A stretch of DNA of 44,740 bases, from the NCBI RefSeq assembly GCF_009765355.1, contig NZ_VTHK01000062.1, forward strand, positions 1 through 44,740, in the 5' to 3' direction. Of the stretch, positions 8,616-17,197 are shown in pieces. Position numbers and translations under genes: made by a program. Source of the DNA: Amycolatopsis anabasis. GTDB taxonomy: Bacteria; Actinomycetota; Actinomycetes; Mycobacteriales; Pseudonocardiaceae. Within the stretch, counting starts at the first letter, position 1; every line of letters starts with the position of its first letter. Under the pieces are notes generated by a model that had not been told where the DNA came from, searched no databases, and saw only the letters and a program-made list of their open reading frames with translations.

Positions 8616-9104
8616 GTGCAGATCGCGACGACCAGACCGGGGCTGGAGCTGAGATCCCTCGTCCCCGATGACGCGTACGCCTACGCCACCCTGCTCCAGG
8701 CCAATGCCGACCATCTCACCCGGCACGGCGATTACGTCGACGAGATCGGGATTTCCGCGGACGAATACGCCGCGGAGTTCGCGAAGTGCGATCCCTTGCG
8801 GGATTTCGGCATCTACGAGGACGGTGTGCTCGTCGGCGCCGCCGCGCTGGTACTGGGCGAGCCGCCGAAATACGGCCTCGGTTACCTGCTCGCCGAGCGC
8901 GCGTGCGGGCGCGGAATCGCGACGCTTTCCGTGCACGCGCTTGCCCGCCACGCACGGGCCCGGCTCGACGCCACCGACCTGTTCGCCGGGGTGACCCACG
9001 GAAACCACGCGAGTGCGGCGGTCCTCAAACGCTTGGGATTCCGCCGCATCGCGTCGTTCGAAAGCTACGCCCGTTACCACCTCGAGCTGTCCCGGCTCGG
9101 GTAG
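8616..9104 (+). CDS. RimJ/RimL-like GNAT acetyltransferase
   Basis: A 162-residue GNAT protein of the kind annotated as ribosomal-protein-serine/alanine acetyltransferase. It starts LELRSLVPDDAYAYATLLQAN, has the acetyl-CoA loop around Arg-Ala-Cys-Gly-Arg-Gly-Ile-Ala (about residues 94-101), and ends with the NHASAAVLKRLGFRRI motif typical of RimL-like enzymes. The start is GTG 8616. Substrate unknown; many members acetylate small molecules rather than ribosomal proteins. It follows the SARP gene by about 125 bp and is convergent with the secreted protein at 9122. Confidence 0.88.
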   Translation: MQIATTRPGLELRSLVPDDAYAYATLLQANADHLTRHGDYVDEIGISADEYAAEFAKCDPLRDFGIYEDGVLVGAAALVLGEPPKYGLGYLLAERACGRGIATLSVHALARHARARLDATDLFAGVTHGNHASAAVLKRLGFRRIASFESYARYHLELSRLG

Positions 9105-9121
9105 TTCCCCAGAGGTCGCCG

Positions 9122-9532
9122 TCAGATGCAGCGGTGACCGATGGTCGCGGGAATCTCGAAGGGATTCGTGGGATCCTCGTACGTCACGATGTGCACGCAC
9201 AGGTGATCGATCGGCGGGTTGGTCTGCTCGTAGGTCTTCAGCTCGTTCCAGGTCTCCCCGGCTTCGACCCAGCGGGTCTCCCGCGGGTTGCTGTCCGCGA
9301 CGCCACCGGCGAAGACGGTCGTCTCGACGAAAACGTAGCGGCGGCTGGCGCATTCGACGGTCCACCCGGCCTGGCGTGCCGGGGGATCGAGGTGGATGTC
9401 CTGGGTGACGCAGCCGCCGGACGGTTCACTCGCGGCACCGGCGGGGGAAGCGCTCCCGATGAGCGCGCCCGCGCCCGCCGCGAGAACGGCCAGCGGCATG
9501 CCCAGGAATCTGCGGTAGATCGATCTTCGCAC
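9122..9532 (-). CDS. Small secreted protein of unknown function
   Basis: A 136-residue protein with a clear signal peptide: basic RRSIYRR, a hydrophobic stretch LAVLAAGAGALIGSAS, and a probable cleavage after AGAA near residue 33. The mature part of about 100 residues has four Cys residues (CVTQD, VECAS, HLCVH, HRCI), which suggests two disulfides. GTG 9532 is preceded by GGAGG at five bases. I do not recognise the family. It lies upstream of the superoxide dismutase gene in reading order and is convergent with the GNAT gene. Confidence 0.75.
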   Translation of the reverse strand: MRRSIYRRFLGMPLAVLAAGAGALIGSASPAGAASEPSGGCVTQDIHLDPPARQAGWTVECASRRYVFVETTVFAGGVADSNPRETRWVEAGETWNELKTYEQTNPPIDHLCVHIVTYEDPTNPFEIPATIGHRCI

Positions 9533-9659
9533 GAGAACCTCCGTCGCAATGTGGTCTGGACCTTTTCAGTATCTCGATCACCGCCCGGCCAGGCGTACCA
9601 CCGGGCGGCCTAATCGATCACCGGCGCGCTGGGGCCGTTGTCGTGCTCGACCTGGCTTG

Positions 9660-10295
9660 TCAGTCGTGGAGTACGCCGCAGGCGAAGCGATCGCCGGCGT
9701 TGCCCGTGCCGTTCGTCAGGTCGATCGCGGCCTGGCCGTTCGCGGTGTACTGGTTCGGCGCGGTGCCCAGCGGGATGTTGCCGAAGTTGTCCGGTCCGAC
9801 GTGCACGATGACCGCTCGCCCCAGGACGTCGCGCACGGCGAACTTGTCCAAGCGGAACTGCATCTCGACGGTGCCATTGTCGCGGCGCATGAGCGACGGC
9901 AGGTCTCCGGCGTGGTGGCCGTGCGTGCCGCCGCCGGGATTCCAATGCGCGTCCGCCGAGACGAACCAGGTGTTCGACGGTTGCGCCGGATCGGCGACAC
10001 AACCCGAGCCGTTGGCGGGATTGTCGTTGGCGTGGATGTGGAATCCGTGGAATTCCGCGGAATCGCCGGGCAGCCGGACGCGCACCACCGCGCGGACGGA
10101 ACTGCCGGAACCGGCGAATTCCACCTGTCCCACGGTGACCCCCGCCGCGTCCCGGAGTGTGGCCGCTGCCGTGCTCGCGGCGGCCGTGTCGCCGGGAACG
10201 CGGCTCGCCTGCCCGGAGCCGGTCACCATTACCGCGAGGCCCGCGCCGACGAGCGCGGCCACCGCCGAACGTTTCCCATTCCCCTGAAAGATCAT
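9660..10295 (-). CDS. sodC: Secreted Cu/Zn superoxide dismutase family protein
   Basis: A 211-residue exported SodC-like protein. An N-terminal signal (SAVAALVGAGLAVMVTGSG) is followed by a beta-barrel domain with the copper ligands His-Ile-His in GFHIHAND, the bridging and zinc region THGHHAGDLPSL, and a late His in IVHVGPDNFG. Cys in GSGC and RFACGV can form the conserved disulfide. It would dismutate superoxide outside the cytoplasmic membrane. ATG 10295 has AGGGAAACGG upstream. The metal ligands look intact, although loop lengths differ from E. coli SodC. No operon partner is evident. Confidence 0.9.
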   Translation of the reverse strand: MIFQGNGKRSAVAALVGAGLAVMVTGSGQASRVPGDTAAASTAAATLRDAAGVTVGQVEFAGSGSSVRAVVRVRLPGDSAEFHGFHIHANDNPANGSGCVADPAQPSNTWFVSADAHWNPGGGTHGHHAGDLPSLMRRDNGTVEMQFRLDKFAVRDVLGRAVIVHVGPDNFGNIPLGTAPNQYTANGQAAIDLTNGTGNAGDRFACGVLHD

Positions 10296-10456
10296 TCCGT
10301 TTCCCTGTTCCCCGTCGAGTAGGAAATAAACATGACGGGAAACAGTCTCCCATGATTTTCCGGCTGATCGTTACGGTAAGGAGAGCAGTTTCCGGGGCCG
10401 GATGGAAGGCATGCCGCCCGATTATCGGGGTCTGGGATGGACGGCATTTCGTCCGG

Positions 10457-11353
10457 CTATCGGAGCGCGGGATGGGGACTGGAGTCGCGGACCGCGCTGA
10501 TCAAGGCGCGGGCGCCCGGTTCGCGGCCGAGGCCGTCGAACAGGCCGGGCCTGCCGTAGGTGGCCGCCCGTTCGGCCGGGTCGAACAGTTCGGCCCGCCA
10601 GCCGTGACCGGCCAGCCAGGAGACCGGATCGGCGGGTGCGCCGGACCGCCACATGCGCATCACCTCCGCGCCGGGCACCTCGCCTTGGTCGAGCCGCTGG
10701 TTGAGCTCGTCCAGCCGGTCCTGGCTCAGCGTGGTCAGGGCCAGGCGGCTGCCCGGCGCGGAGAGTTCGGCGACCCGGCCGAGCAGCTGTTCGTTCTGCT
10801 CGGCGGAGAAGTACATGAGCAGTCCCTCGGCGATCCAGGCGGTCGCGGCCGCGGTGTCCAGCCCGGCCCGGATGAGCGCGGCCGGCCAGTCGGCGGTCAG
10901 ATCGGCGGGCACCGGGATGCGTTCGCACGCGGGTGCCGCACCCGCGCGAGCGAGCACCTCCCGTTTGAAGTCCAGCATCGGCGGCAGATCGACCTCGAAC
11001 ACCCGGGAACCGGGTGGCCAGGCCAGGCGGAACGCCCTGGTGTCCAGCCCCGCGCCGAGCAGCACCAGCTGGCGGCACCCGGCGTCGACGGCGGCGTGCA
11101 CGTACTCGTCCAGGAACCGGGTGCGGATCGGGATGGAACGCAGCAGCAGCCGCCAGTGCGGCGGCACGTCCCGCTCGGCCTCGGCGAGCTCGGCCGGCGG
11201 CAACGGCCAGCCCGCCGCCTCCAGGAACCGGGCGGCCAGCGGATCGTCGAACAGCCGGTCCGGACGCTGGCTCTCCTGGGCGCGCATCGCCGCCACCCCG
11301 ATCGCGGTCAAGCCGACCCCGTCCGGCACCGCGGTTGTCGTCTCGTCGCTCAC
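10457..11353 (-). CDS. SAM-dependent methyltransferase, LCM/TIGR00027 family
   Basis: A 298-residue class I methyltransferase of the leucine-carboxyl-methyltransferase-like family that is expanded in mycobacteria and relatives. Signature pieces are GLTAIGVAAMRAQES near the N-terminus, the SAM-binding LVLLGAGLDTRAFRL near residues 94-108, and the acidic loop VFEVDLPPMLDFKREVL. A later WIAEGLLMYFS is also typical. The substrate is unknown. GTG 11353 looks leaderless: a TACTGT -10 box sits exactly six bases upstream. It therefore probably has its own promoter rather than depending on the DUF218 gene 28 bp before it. Confidence 0.88.
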   Translation of the reverse strand: MSDETTTAVPDGVGLTAIGVAAMRAQESQRPDRLFDDPLAARFLEAAGWPLPPAELAEAERDVPPHWRLLLRSIPIRTRFLDEYVHAAVDAGCRQLVLLGAGLDTRAFRLAWPPGSRVFEVDLPPMLDFKREVLARAGAAPACERIPVPADLTADWPAALIRAGLDTAAATAWIAEGLLMYFSAEQNEQLLGRVAELSAPGSRLALTTLSQDRLDELNQRLDQGEVPGAEVMRMWRSGAPADPVSWLAGHGWRAELFDPAERAATYGRPGLFDGLGREPGARALISAVRDSSPHPALR

Positions 11354-11381
11354 GTGATCACAGTACGGCTTGTCCGGCTCT

Positions 11382-12422
11382 TTACTGTCCGGCGGTGATC
11401 AGCGCGAGCAGCACCGGACCCGCCGCGAGCACGAAGCCGATGGCCAGGTTGGTGCGGCGGTACTGGGCCACCAGCGCGACGAATTCGCGCAGGAACGCGC
11501 TGGGCACGAAATAGGCCGCGGTCGGCACGCCGATGACGCCGAGGCGCAGCTTCAGCCGGCGGGAGAGCACCGCCGTGCGGAAGACGTGGTAGTTGTTGGT
11601 GACCACGAGAACCCGGCCGAGGCGACCGTGCCGCTGGAGCAACGCGACGCTGTACCGGAGATTCTGGTCGGTCGTGGTGGCCCGGTCCTCGAGCAGGATC
11701 GCCCGTTCCGGGATGCCCGCGCGCCGGAGATACGCGCTCATGGCCGCCGCCTCGGACACCAACTCGTCGGGCCCCTGGCCGCCGGAGACCACGATCACCG
11801 GATCGGCCCCGGCCTCGACCTCGCGCCGGTACCGCCGCGCGGCGCCGTCCAACCGGCTCGCCAGCAGGGGCGGCACCCGGTCCCCGAGCAGCCCCGAACC
11901 GAGCACGACGATGGCGTCCGCCCGGCTTCGCCGGCTCATCCTGCCGTACAGCACCGAATACACGAGCAGGGACGCGAACAGGAAAGCGAGGTAACCGGCG
12001 ACCAGCGTCAGCGACACCGCCAGCACGATCACCCAGGTGGATTTCGCGTACGCGACCGCGTAGAAGCACAGCCCGAACAGCGCCACCAGGGCGACACCGG
12101 CCAGCAGGGACAGCAGGTTCGCCGGTCGGCGCCCCTCCCGCCGCCACATCACCACCCCGTTGGCGATCAGCGCGGCGGGCAGGACCAGGACCACCAGCGC
12201 CACGAGAACCAGCAGCAGGACCGAGGTGGCGTCGGCCAGCAAGCCCCGGCCGGAGAACAGGAGCCAGAGTCCGCCGAAGACCAGCGCCACGCCGAGCCAC
12301 ACCGCGTTGCCGAGCCGCCGGGGCTCCCGGGCGGTGCGGATCAGGAAGATCGCCAGCGCCACCGCGGACAGGAACGCGTAGACCATTTCTCGGGCTGCCC
12401 ACTTTGTTGTCAGGAGGTTCAT
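11382..12422 (-). CDS. DUF218 / SanA-YdcF-like membrane protein
   Basis: A 346-residue protein with five or six N-terminal membrane segments, about residues 12-165 (MVYAFLSAVALAIFLI, VLLLVLVALVVLVLPAAL). A cytosolic or periplasmic DUF218 domain follows. Family marks are DAIVVLGSGLLGDR, VVSGGQGPDE, the acidic ILLEDRATTTDQNLRYS, and VVTNNYHVFRTAV. DUF218 proteins (YdcF, SanA, ElyC) act in envelope biogenesis or bind nucleotides; the reaction is unresolved. The frame is open further upstream, but ATG 12422 is the first start after the preceding gene's stop 14 bp away, and the hydrophobic region begins there. Confidence 0.85.
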   Translation of the reverse strand: MNLLTTKWAAREMVYAFLSAVALAIFLIRTAREPRRLGNAVWLGVALVFGGLWLLFSGRGLLADATSVLLLVLVALVVLVLPAALIANGVVMWRREGRRPANLLSLLAGVALVALFGLCFYAVAYAKSTWVIVLAVSLTLVAGYLAFLFASLLVYSVLYGRMSRRSRADAIVVLGSGLLGDRVPPLLASRLDGAARRYRREVEAGADPVIVVSGGQGPDELVSEAAAMSAYLRRAGIPERAILLEDRATTTDQNLRYSVALLQRHGRLGRVLVVTNNYHVFRTAVLSRRLKLRLGVIGVPTAAYFVPSAFLREFVALVAQYRRTNLAIGFVLAAGPVLLALITAGQ

Positions 12423-12436
12423 TCCGGTTCGGCGCG

Positions 12437-12754
12437 TCAGCAGGTGTCGAGGTGGCCGCGGTACCAGTCCAGCACCCGGCGGGTGGCGCCGCCGCCGAGC
12501 GGGTAGCCGTCGGGTTGCCCGGGCGTCACCACCCGGACCCGCTCGGCGGCGATGTCGATTCGCAGGTCGAGCACGTCGGCGCGGCCGATCGGCCAGAGGA
12601 ACTCGTTGTTGTAGGTCAGCGGCACCCCGGCGAGCACCAGGTGCTCGTACAGCCGGTCGCCCGGCCACACGGCCAGGGGAGCGCCGCGTTCGTCGACCTG
12701 GTGCACGCGGTCGACGGTCACCAGAAACCGGTCGACCACTGTCACGTTCCCCAT
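12437..12754 (-). CDS. Conserved-looking small protein of unknown function
   Basis: A 105-residue soluble protein beginning MGNVTVVDRFLVTVDRVHQVD and ending VLDWYRGHLDTC. It has no signal peptide, membrane segment or motif that I can name. Composition and third-position GC are those of a real gene. The open frame continues upstream through the SRPBCC gene, but ATG 12754 gives a clean start in the gap. It lies between the ArsR-SRPBCC pair and the DUF218 gene on one strand and could belong to the same transcript. Confidence 0.6.
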   Translation of the reverse strand: MGNVTVVDRFLVTVDRVHQVDERGAPLAVWPGDRLYEHLVLAGVPLTYNNEFLWPIGRADVLDLRIDIAAERVRVVTPGQPDGYPLGGGATRRVLDWYRGHLDTC

Positions 12755-12822
12755 ACTCGGCGGCGCGCCCCGCTGGCGCACCCCGCGATCACCCGGACGG
12801 GGCTCCCCGGCAGGTGACTCTC

Positions 12823-13320
12823 CTATCTCCCGGCCAGCCCTTCGAAGTACGCCTTCTGCGCCGGGTAGTACTCGCCGAAGTCCGGCAGCGCGGCGCCTTC
12901 GCGCGAGGCCAGCAGCATGTCGAGGTAGTACTCCCAGCCGGGGCCGATCTCCCCGACGCCCGCGTCGGATTCGAGGTGCTGGACGAAGCGGAGTTCGGTG
13001 CTGCCGCCGGTCTCGGACAGGCGCACCTCCATCCGCCAGGTGCCCGCGTCGTCGGACATCGACACGGCGAGGTGGCTCGGCGGTTCGCAGGAGTCGATGC
13101 GCAGATCGCACCACGGCGCCTGCTCCTCGTACGCCATCTGGACCTGGATGGTGTTGCCGGGCTTGGCATCGCCCTTCCACGGCCCGAACCAGCGGGCGGT
13201 GCGCCCGGGGTCGGTGACGCTGGCCCAGACGTCCTCGATCGGGGCCCGCAAGGTCCGGGTGAGCACGAGGTCGGAGCCGGTGGCGGTGCGGAGGAGCCGG
13301 CCGGTGGGCGTGGGTTTCAT
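12823..13320 (-). CDS. SRPBCC (AHSA1/START-like) domain protein
   Basis: A 165-residue helix-grip protein of the AHSA1 type. Family marks are LVLTRTLRAPIEDVWASVTDPGRTARW near the start, a central WRMEVRLSETGG and TELRFVQHL, and the C-terminal helix GWEYYLDMLLA. Such domains bind hydrophobic ligands; in this setting they are usually the partner of an ArsR repressor. ATG 13320 overlaps the TGA of the ArsR gene by four bases (ATGA), which indicates coupling. The frame is open further upstream, inside the ArsR gene, but the overlap start is preferred. Confidence 0.88.
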   Translation of the reverse strand: MKPTPTGRLLRTATGSDLVLTRTLRAPIEDVWASVTDPGRTARWFGPWKGDAKPGNTIQVQMAYEEQAPWCDLRIDSCEPPSHLAVSMSDDAGTWRMEVRLSETGGSTELRFVQHLESDAGVGEIGPGWEYYLDMLLASREGAALPDFGEYYPAQKAYFEGLAGR

Positions 13321-13676
13321 GCGGTGTTCCCTTCGCGGTGGCGTGCGGAGTGCCGCGACTTCCGGTCCCGCCGGGTGCGGTACACCTCGGTCTCGAGCGC
13401 GTCGAGGCGGTGTTCCCACTTCCTCGACGTGTCGAACTGGGCGAGCCACTCGGCGAGTTCGGCGAGCGGAGCCGGGTCGAGGGTGTAGATCCGTTGCCGG
13501 CCGACGAGTTCGTCGGTGACCAGGCCGCTCTCCCGGAGCACGCGGAGATGGCGGCTGGTGGCCGGGCGGCTGATCGCGAAATGCGCGGCGATCTCGCCCG
13601 CCGAGAGGCGCTCGTCGCGCAGCAGCACCAGGATCTCCCTGCGGATCGGATCCGCGATCGCACCAGCCGCGTCCAC
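13317..13676 (-). CDS. ArsR-family winged-helix regulator
   Basis: A 119-residue repressor-type protein. The winged helix covers about residues 5-85: ADPIRREILVLLRDERLSAGEIAAHF, recognition helix ISRPATSRHLRVLRESGLV, wing ELVGRQRIYTLDP. No metal-binding Cys cluster is present, so it is probably not a metalloregulator; ArsR-SRPBCC pairs of this type often respond to organic ligands or are uncharacterised. GTG 13676 looks leaderless, with TACGCT six bases upstream. That -10 box lies inside a perfect palindrome at 13684-13703, so autoregulation is likely. Confidence 0.9.
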   Translation of the reverse strand: MDAAGAIADPIRREILVLLRDERLSAGEIAAHFAISRPATSRHLRVLRESGLVTDELVGRQRIYTLDPAPLAELAEWLAQFDTSRKWEHRLDALETEVYRTRRDRKSRHSARHREGNTA

Positions 13677-13683
13677 CCCGGAA

Positions 13684-13703
13684 GCGTAACCGATGGGTTA
13701 CGC
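13684..13703. promoter_or_regulatory. Perfect palindrome over the ArsR promoter (operator)
   Basis: GCGTAACC (13684-13691) and GGTTACGC (13696-13703) form a perfect 8-bp inverted repeat with spacer GATG. It overlaps the TACGCT -10 box of the leaderless arsR-type gene on the minus strand. The position is what is expected of an autoregulatory ArsR operator. Confidence 0.7.
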
Positions 13704-13714
13704 GTTTACCAGCG

Positions 13715-15970
13715 CTAGGTGAGGGTCACGGTGACCTTGTGCCCGCCCTCGGAGTTGTTGCCGACGTAGAGGTCCACGGCGCCGGGTTCGATGACGAACT
13801 CGCCTTCGGGCCGGTTGGTCCAGAAGCCGAAGTCCTCGCCGGTCAGGGCGAAGCGGACTTCCGCGCGTTCCCCGGCGCGGAGCGTGACGCGCTGGAAGCC
13901 GCGGAGCTTCCGCACCGGCTGCACGATGCTCGCCACCCGGTCGTGCAGGTAGAGCTGAACGACCTCGTCCCCGTCCCGGTCCCCGGTGTTGGTGACGGGG
14001 ACCCGCACCTCCACGGTGCCGCCACCGCGCAGCTCGCGCACGGAGACGCGGTCGCGGCCGAGCGCGGGCGCGCCCACGTCGAACGTGGTGTAACTCAGGC
14101 CGTGCCCGAACGGGAACTGCGGACCGTTCGGCAGATCCAGGTAGTAGGAGCTGTACGGGTCGTTCGGGTCGTAGGGCCGCCCGGTGTTCTCGTGGTTGTA
14201 GTGGATGGGGAGCTGCCCGGCCGCGCGGGGGAAGGACACCGGCAGCTTGCCGCCCGGGTTGACCGCGCCGAAGAGCACGTCCGCGATCGCGTTCCCGCCC
14301 TCGATCCCCGGATGCCACGCTTCCAGCACCGCGGGCGCGGCGTCCAGCCAGCCGCCGATGCTCAACGGCCTCCCGTTGACGAGCACGACCGCGAACGGCT
14401 TCCCGGTCCGCGCGATCGCCCGGATCAGCTCCGGCTGGACGCCCGGCAGGCCGATATCGCTGCGGCTTTTGGCCTCGCCGCTGAAGTTCGACGGCTCGCC
14501 GACGACCACCACGGTGACGTCCGAGGCCCGGGCGGCGGCCACCGCCTCGCCGATCCCGCTGCCGTCCTTGCCTTCGGGGTCCACGCCCCGGGCGTGGCGC
14601 ACCACGGCCTGCCCGGCCGCGGCCCGGACCCCCTGCAGGACGGTGACCGCGGGGAACTTCTTCCCCGGACCGGCCCAGGTGCCGTGCAGATCCGGCGAGT
14701 CGGCGAACGGGCCGACCACCGCGATGGAGCCGAACGGCCGCCGCAGCGGCAGCACCGCCCGGTCGTTCTTGAGCAGCACCATCGAGCGCGCGCCCGCGGC
14801 CCGGGAAGCCGCTCGCGCCGGATCGGCCGGACCGGGAATCTCGGCCTTCTCGTCGACATACGGGCGGTCGAAGAGCCCCAGCCGGAACTTCAGCCGCAGC
14901 ACGCGAGCGACGGCGTCGTCCAGCCGCCGCGGGTTGATCCGCCCGGCGGCGAGGAGTTCGCGGCCGTGGTCGGACAGGGTGGTGCTGACCATTTCCATGT
15001 CGACCCCGGCGTTCAGGGCCAGCCGGGCCGCGTCGGCGTCGTCCTCGGCGAACCCGTGCTTGATCATCTCCCGCACACCGGTGTAGTCGCCGACCACGAA
15101 ACCGCCGAAGCGCCACTGCCGCTTGAGGATTTCGGTGAGGGTGTGCGCGTTGCCGTGGCCGGGAACCCCGCTGACGGTGTTGAACGAGGCCATCACGGTG
15201 GCCGCGCCGGCGGCCACCGCGGCCTGGAAGGGCGGGAGGTAGAGGTTGCGCAGCCGGGATTCGGAGACGTCGACGGTGTTGTAGTCGCGCCCGCCCTCGG
15301 CGCCGCCGTAGGCGACGAAATGCTTGGCGCAGGCCGCCACCCGGTCCGCGGCGGCGAGATCGGAACCCTGGTAGCCCCGGGTCTTCTCGGCCGCGAACCG
15401 CGCCGCCAGGTACGGGTCCTCACCGCTGCCCTCGGCGATGCGCCCCCAGCGCGGTTCGCGGGTGACGTCCATCATCGGCGCGAACGTCCAGTGCACCCCG
15501 TTGGAACGGCCCTCTTTCGCCGACACCGCCGCGTCGCTCACCGCGACCGCCGGGTCGAAACTGGCCGCCTGGGCGAGCGGAATCGGGAAGGTCGTCCAGA
15601 AGCCGTGGATGATGTCGAAGCCGAAGATCAGCGGGATGCCCAGCCGGGATTCCTCCACCGCGATCCGCTGCAGGGCATTGGTGTTCGCGGCGCCGTAGAT
15701 GTTCAGCACCGAACCCAGCCGCCCGTCCCGGGCCCGCCGCTCGACCTCCGCGTTCTGCCCGCCGCCCGGCCCGGTGTCGCCGTTCCAGGTGAGCTGCTGA
15801 AGTTGCCCGAGCTTCTCCTCGGTCGTCATGCGGCGCAGCAGGTCCTGCGCCCGGGAGTCATGCACCGAATCCTCCGCCGCCGCGGCGATTCCGGTGGCCG
15901 CGAAGGTGGCGGCCACCGAGCCGCCCATACCCGCCAGCATCGTGCGCCGCGTGAGTTCTGCCTTGCCCAT
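13715..15970 (-). CDS. Exported GH3 beta-glucosidase (BglX-like)
   Basis: A 751-residue glycoside hydrolase family 3 enzyme that releases terminal beta-linked glucose or xylose from oligosaccharides. The N-terminus TRRTMLAGMGGSVAATFAATGIAAAAE is a Tat-type signal (twin Arg). The catalytic TIM barrel contains IPLIFGFDIIHGFWTTFPIPLA, CAKHFVAYGGAEGGRDYNTV and GFVVGDYTGV, where the Asp (about residue 293) is the expected nucleophile. The sandwich domain contains VLLKNDRAVLPL and VVVVGEPSNFSGEA, and a C-terminal FnIII-like domain ends the protein. Full length for BglX. ATG 15970 has GAAGAGG at five bases. No neighbouring sugar transporter or other glycosidase is present. Confidence 0.93.
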   Translation of the reverse strand: MGKAELTRRTMLAGMGGSVAATFAATGIAAAAEDSVHDSRAQDLLRRMTTEEKLGQLQQLTWNGDTGPGGGQNAEVERRARDGRLGSVLNIYGAANTNALQRIAVEESRLGIPLIFGFDIIHGFWTTFPIPLAQAASFDPAVAVSDAAVSAKEGRSNGVHWTFAPMMDVTREPRWGRIAEGSGEDPYLAARFAAEKTRGYQGSDLAAADRVAACAKHFVAYGGAEGGRDYNTVDVSESRLRNLYLPPFQAAVAAGAATVMASFNTVSGVPGHGNAHTLTEILKRQWRFGGFVVGDYTGVREMIKHGFAEDDADAARLALNAGVDMEMVSTTLSDHGRELLAAGRINPRRLDDAVARVLRLKFRLGLFDRPYVDEKAEIPGPADPARAASRAAGARSMVLLKNDRAVLPLRRPFGSIAVVGPFADSPDLHGTWAGPGKKFPAVTVLQGVRAAAGQAVVRHARGVDPEGKDGSGIGEAVAAARASDVTVVVVGEPSNFSGEAKSRSDIGLPGVQPELIRAIARTGKPFAVVLVNGRPLSIGGWLDAAPAVLEAWHPGIEGGNAIADVLFGAVNPGGKLPVSFPRAAGQLPIHYNHENTGRPYDPNDPYSSYYLDLPNGPQFPFGHGLSYTTFDVGAPALGRDRVSVRELRGGGTVEVRVPVTNTGDRDGDEVVQLYLHDRVASIVQPVRKLRGFQRVTLRAGERAEVRFALTGEDFGFWTNRPEGEFVIEPGAVDLYVGNNSEGGHKVTVTLT

Positions 15971-16043
15971 CTATACCTCTTCGTCGAGTCGGACGGGGTT
16001 TGTATGTGGCAAGAACAAATGTGGCGGCTGAGGCGCGGTGCTG

Positions 16044-16358
16044 TCAATCGACGGCCCACGGTTGTTCGGTCAACCCTTCGGCGAAGACCATGCGCAGTTC
16101 GATCGCGCCTTGGCGGGCCACGATCGCTTCCCGGTATTCGGGAGAGTCGTACCATTCCTTGAGCCGATCCATGTCCGGGAACTCGACGATCGTGGTGACC
16201 CGGGAGGCGGGCCAGGTCCCCTCGGCGACCTCGGGCACGGTGCCTTGCACCAGGTAACGGCCGTCGTAGCGGCGAATCGACGGCTCCGCCAGCATCCGGT
16301 AGGCGTGGGCGCGCTCCGCGTCCAGAACCCCGGCTTCGACGATCACGTAAGCGGCCAC
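16044..16358 (-). CDS. DUF1330 domain protein
   Basis: A 104-residue dimeric ferredoxin-like (ABM/DUF1330) protein: AAYVIVEAGVLDAERAHAYRMLAEPSIRRYDGRYLVQG, then TTIVEFPDMDRLKEWYDSPEY and VARQGAIELRMVF. Family function is unknown. GTG 16358 has AAGGGAG at seven bases. It is divergent from a TetR regulator with a short palindrome between them, so it is a plausible target of that repressor. Confidence 0.9.
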   Translation of the reverse strand: MAAYVIVEAGVLDAERAHAYRMLAEPSIRRYDGRYLVQGTVPEVAEGTWPASRVTTIVEFPDMDRLKEWYDSPEYREAIVARQGAIELRMVFAEGLTEQPWAVD

Positions 16359-16378
16359 GAGCGCTCTCCCTTATTCGC

Positions 16379-16395
16379 CGTGTCATTTGGACACG
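16379..16395. promoter_or_regulatory. Inverted repeat between DUF1330 and TetR genes
   Basis: CGTGTC-ATTTG-GACACG is a perfect 6-bp inverted repeat with a 5-base spacer, in the 88-bp divergent promoter region. A GTATAC hexamer follows at 16398-16403. It is a candidate operator for the TetR protein encoded from 16447. Confidence 0.45.
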
Positions 16396-16446
16396 CCGTA
16401 TACTTTCATAACGCCGACGAGTTCGGCAACGGTGTAGGGTGTGCCG

Positions 16447-17142
16447 GTGACGACGGACCAGCGGATGACCCGGCGAGAGCGGCTGCGGGCCGAGACCACC
16501 CGGGAGATCACCACGATCGCGCTGCGGCAGATGGCCGAAGACGGGCCGGGCGCCATCTCGCTGCGCGGGATCGCCCGCGAGATGGGGATGACCGCCCGGG
16601 CCATCTACGGTTACTTCGCCACCCGGGACGAGCTGATCACCGCGCTGATCGGGGATGTCAGCGCCTCGCTCGCCGACGCGCTGGAGGCCGCGCGCGACGC
16701 CGCGCCCGCCGATCCGGGAAGCCGCCTGCTGGCCTGGGGCCGGGCGCTCCGGGAGTGGGCCGTGGCCAACCCCGAGGGCTTCCGGCTCGTCTACGGCGAT
16801 CCGGTCCCCGGCTACCAGCCGCCCGGCGAAGGGCCCGCGGACCAGGCGGGCCGCCGGATCTGCGGGGGGCTCAACCGCCTGGTGGCCGAGGCCTGCGCCG
16901 CCGCGCCCGCGAACGGTTTCGACTGGCCGGACTTCCCGCCGGACTACCGGGCGAAGGTCCGGGCCGAGGTCCCGGACCTCTCGCCCGCGGTGGCCGCGCT
17001 CGCCGTGCGGGTCTGGGGCCGCATGCACGGATTGGTCACCCTCGAGGTCTTCGGCCACCTGCGCGCGGTGTCCACCGATCCGGCCGCCCTCTACCACGCC
17101 GAACTACTCGACCTCGTGAATTCCCTGGCCCCGCGGTCGTGA
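16447..17142 (+). CDS. TetR-family regulator
   Basis: A 231-residue repressor. The N-terminal HTH runs TRRERLRAETTREITTIALRQMAEDG, then ISLRGIAREMGMTARAIYGYFATRDELITALIGD. The C-terminal ligand domain (ALREWAVANPEGFRLVYGDPVPGY, WGRMHGLVTLEVFGHL) is of the WHG type common in actinomycetes. GTG 16447 is chosen over GTG 16441 because TAGGGT at 16435-16440 lies exactly six bases before it, the leaderless pattern seen repeatedly in this window. It is divergent from the DUF1330 gene and probably regulates it and itself; the ligand is unknown. Confidence 0.88.
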   Translation: MTTDQRMTRRERLRAETTREITTIALRQMAEDGPGAISLRGIAREMGMTARAIYGYFATRDELITALIGDVSASLADALEAARDAAPADPGSRLLAWGRALREWAVANPEGFRLVYGDPVPGYQPPGEGPADQAGRRICGGLNRLVAEACAAAPANGFDWPDFPPDYRAKVRAEVPDLSPAVAALAVRVWGRMHGLVTLEVFGHLRAVSTDPAALYHAELLDLVNSLAPRS

Positions 17143-17197
17143 CCGGTCAGGGCGGTTAGAACTGCCCGCACCACTCACGACCCACCTCCCCGGGTAT

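Noticed and set aside
13739..16162. Plus-strand frame of about 800 codons opposite the GH3 gene
   Set aside because: Shadow frame; the minus strand encodes a complete GH3 enzyme with Tat signal.
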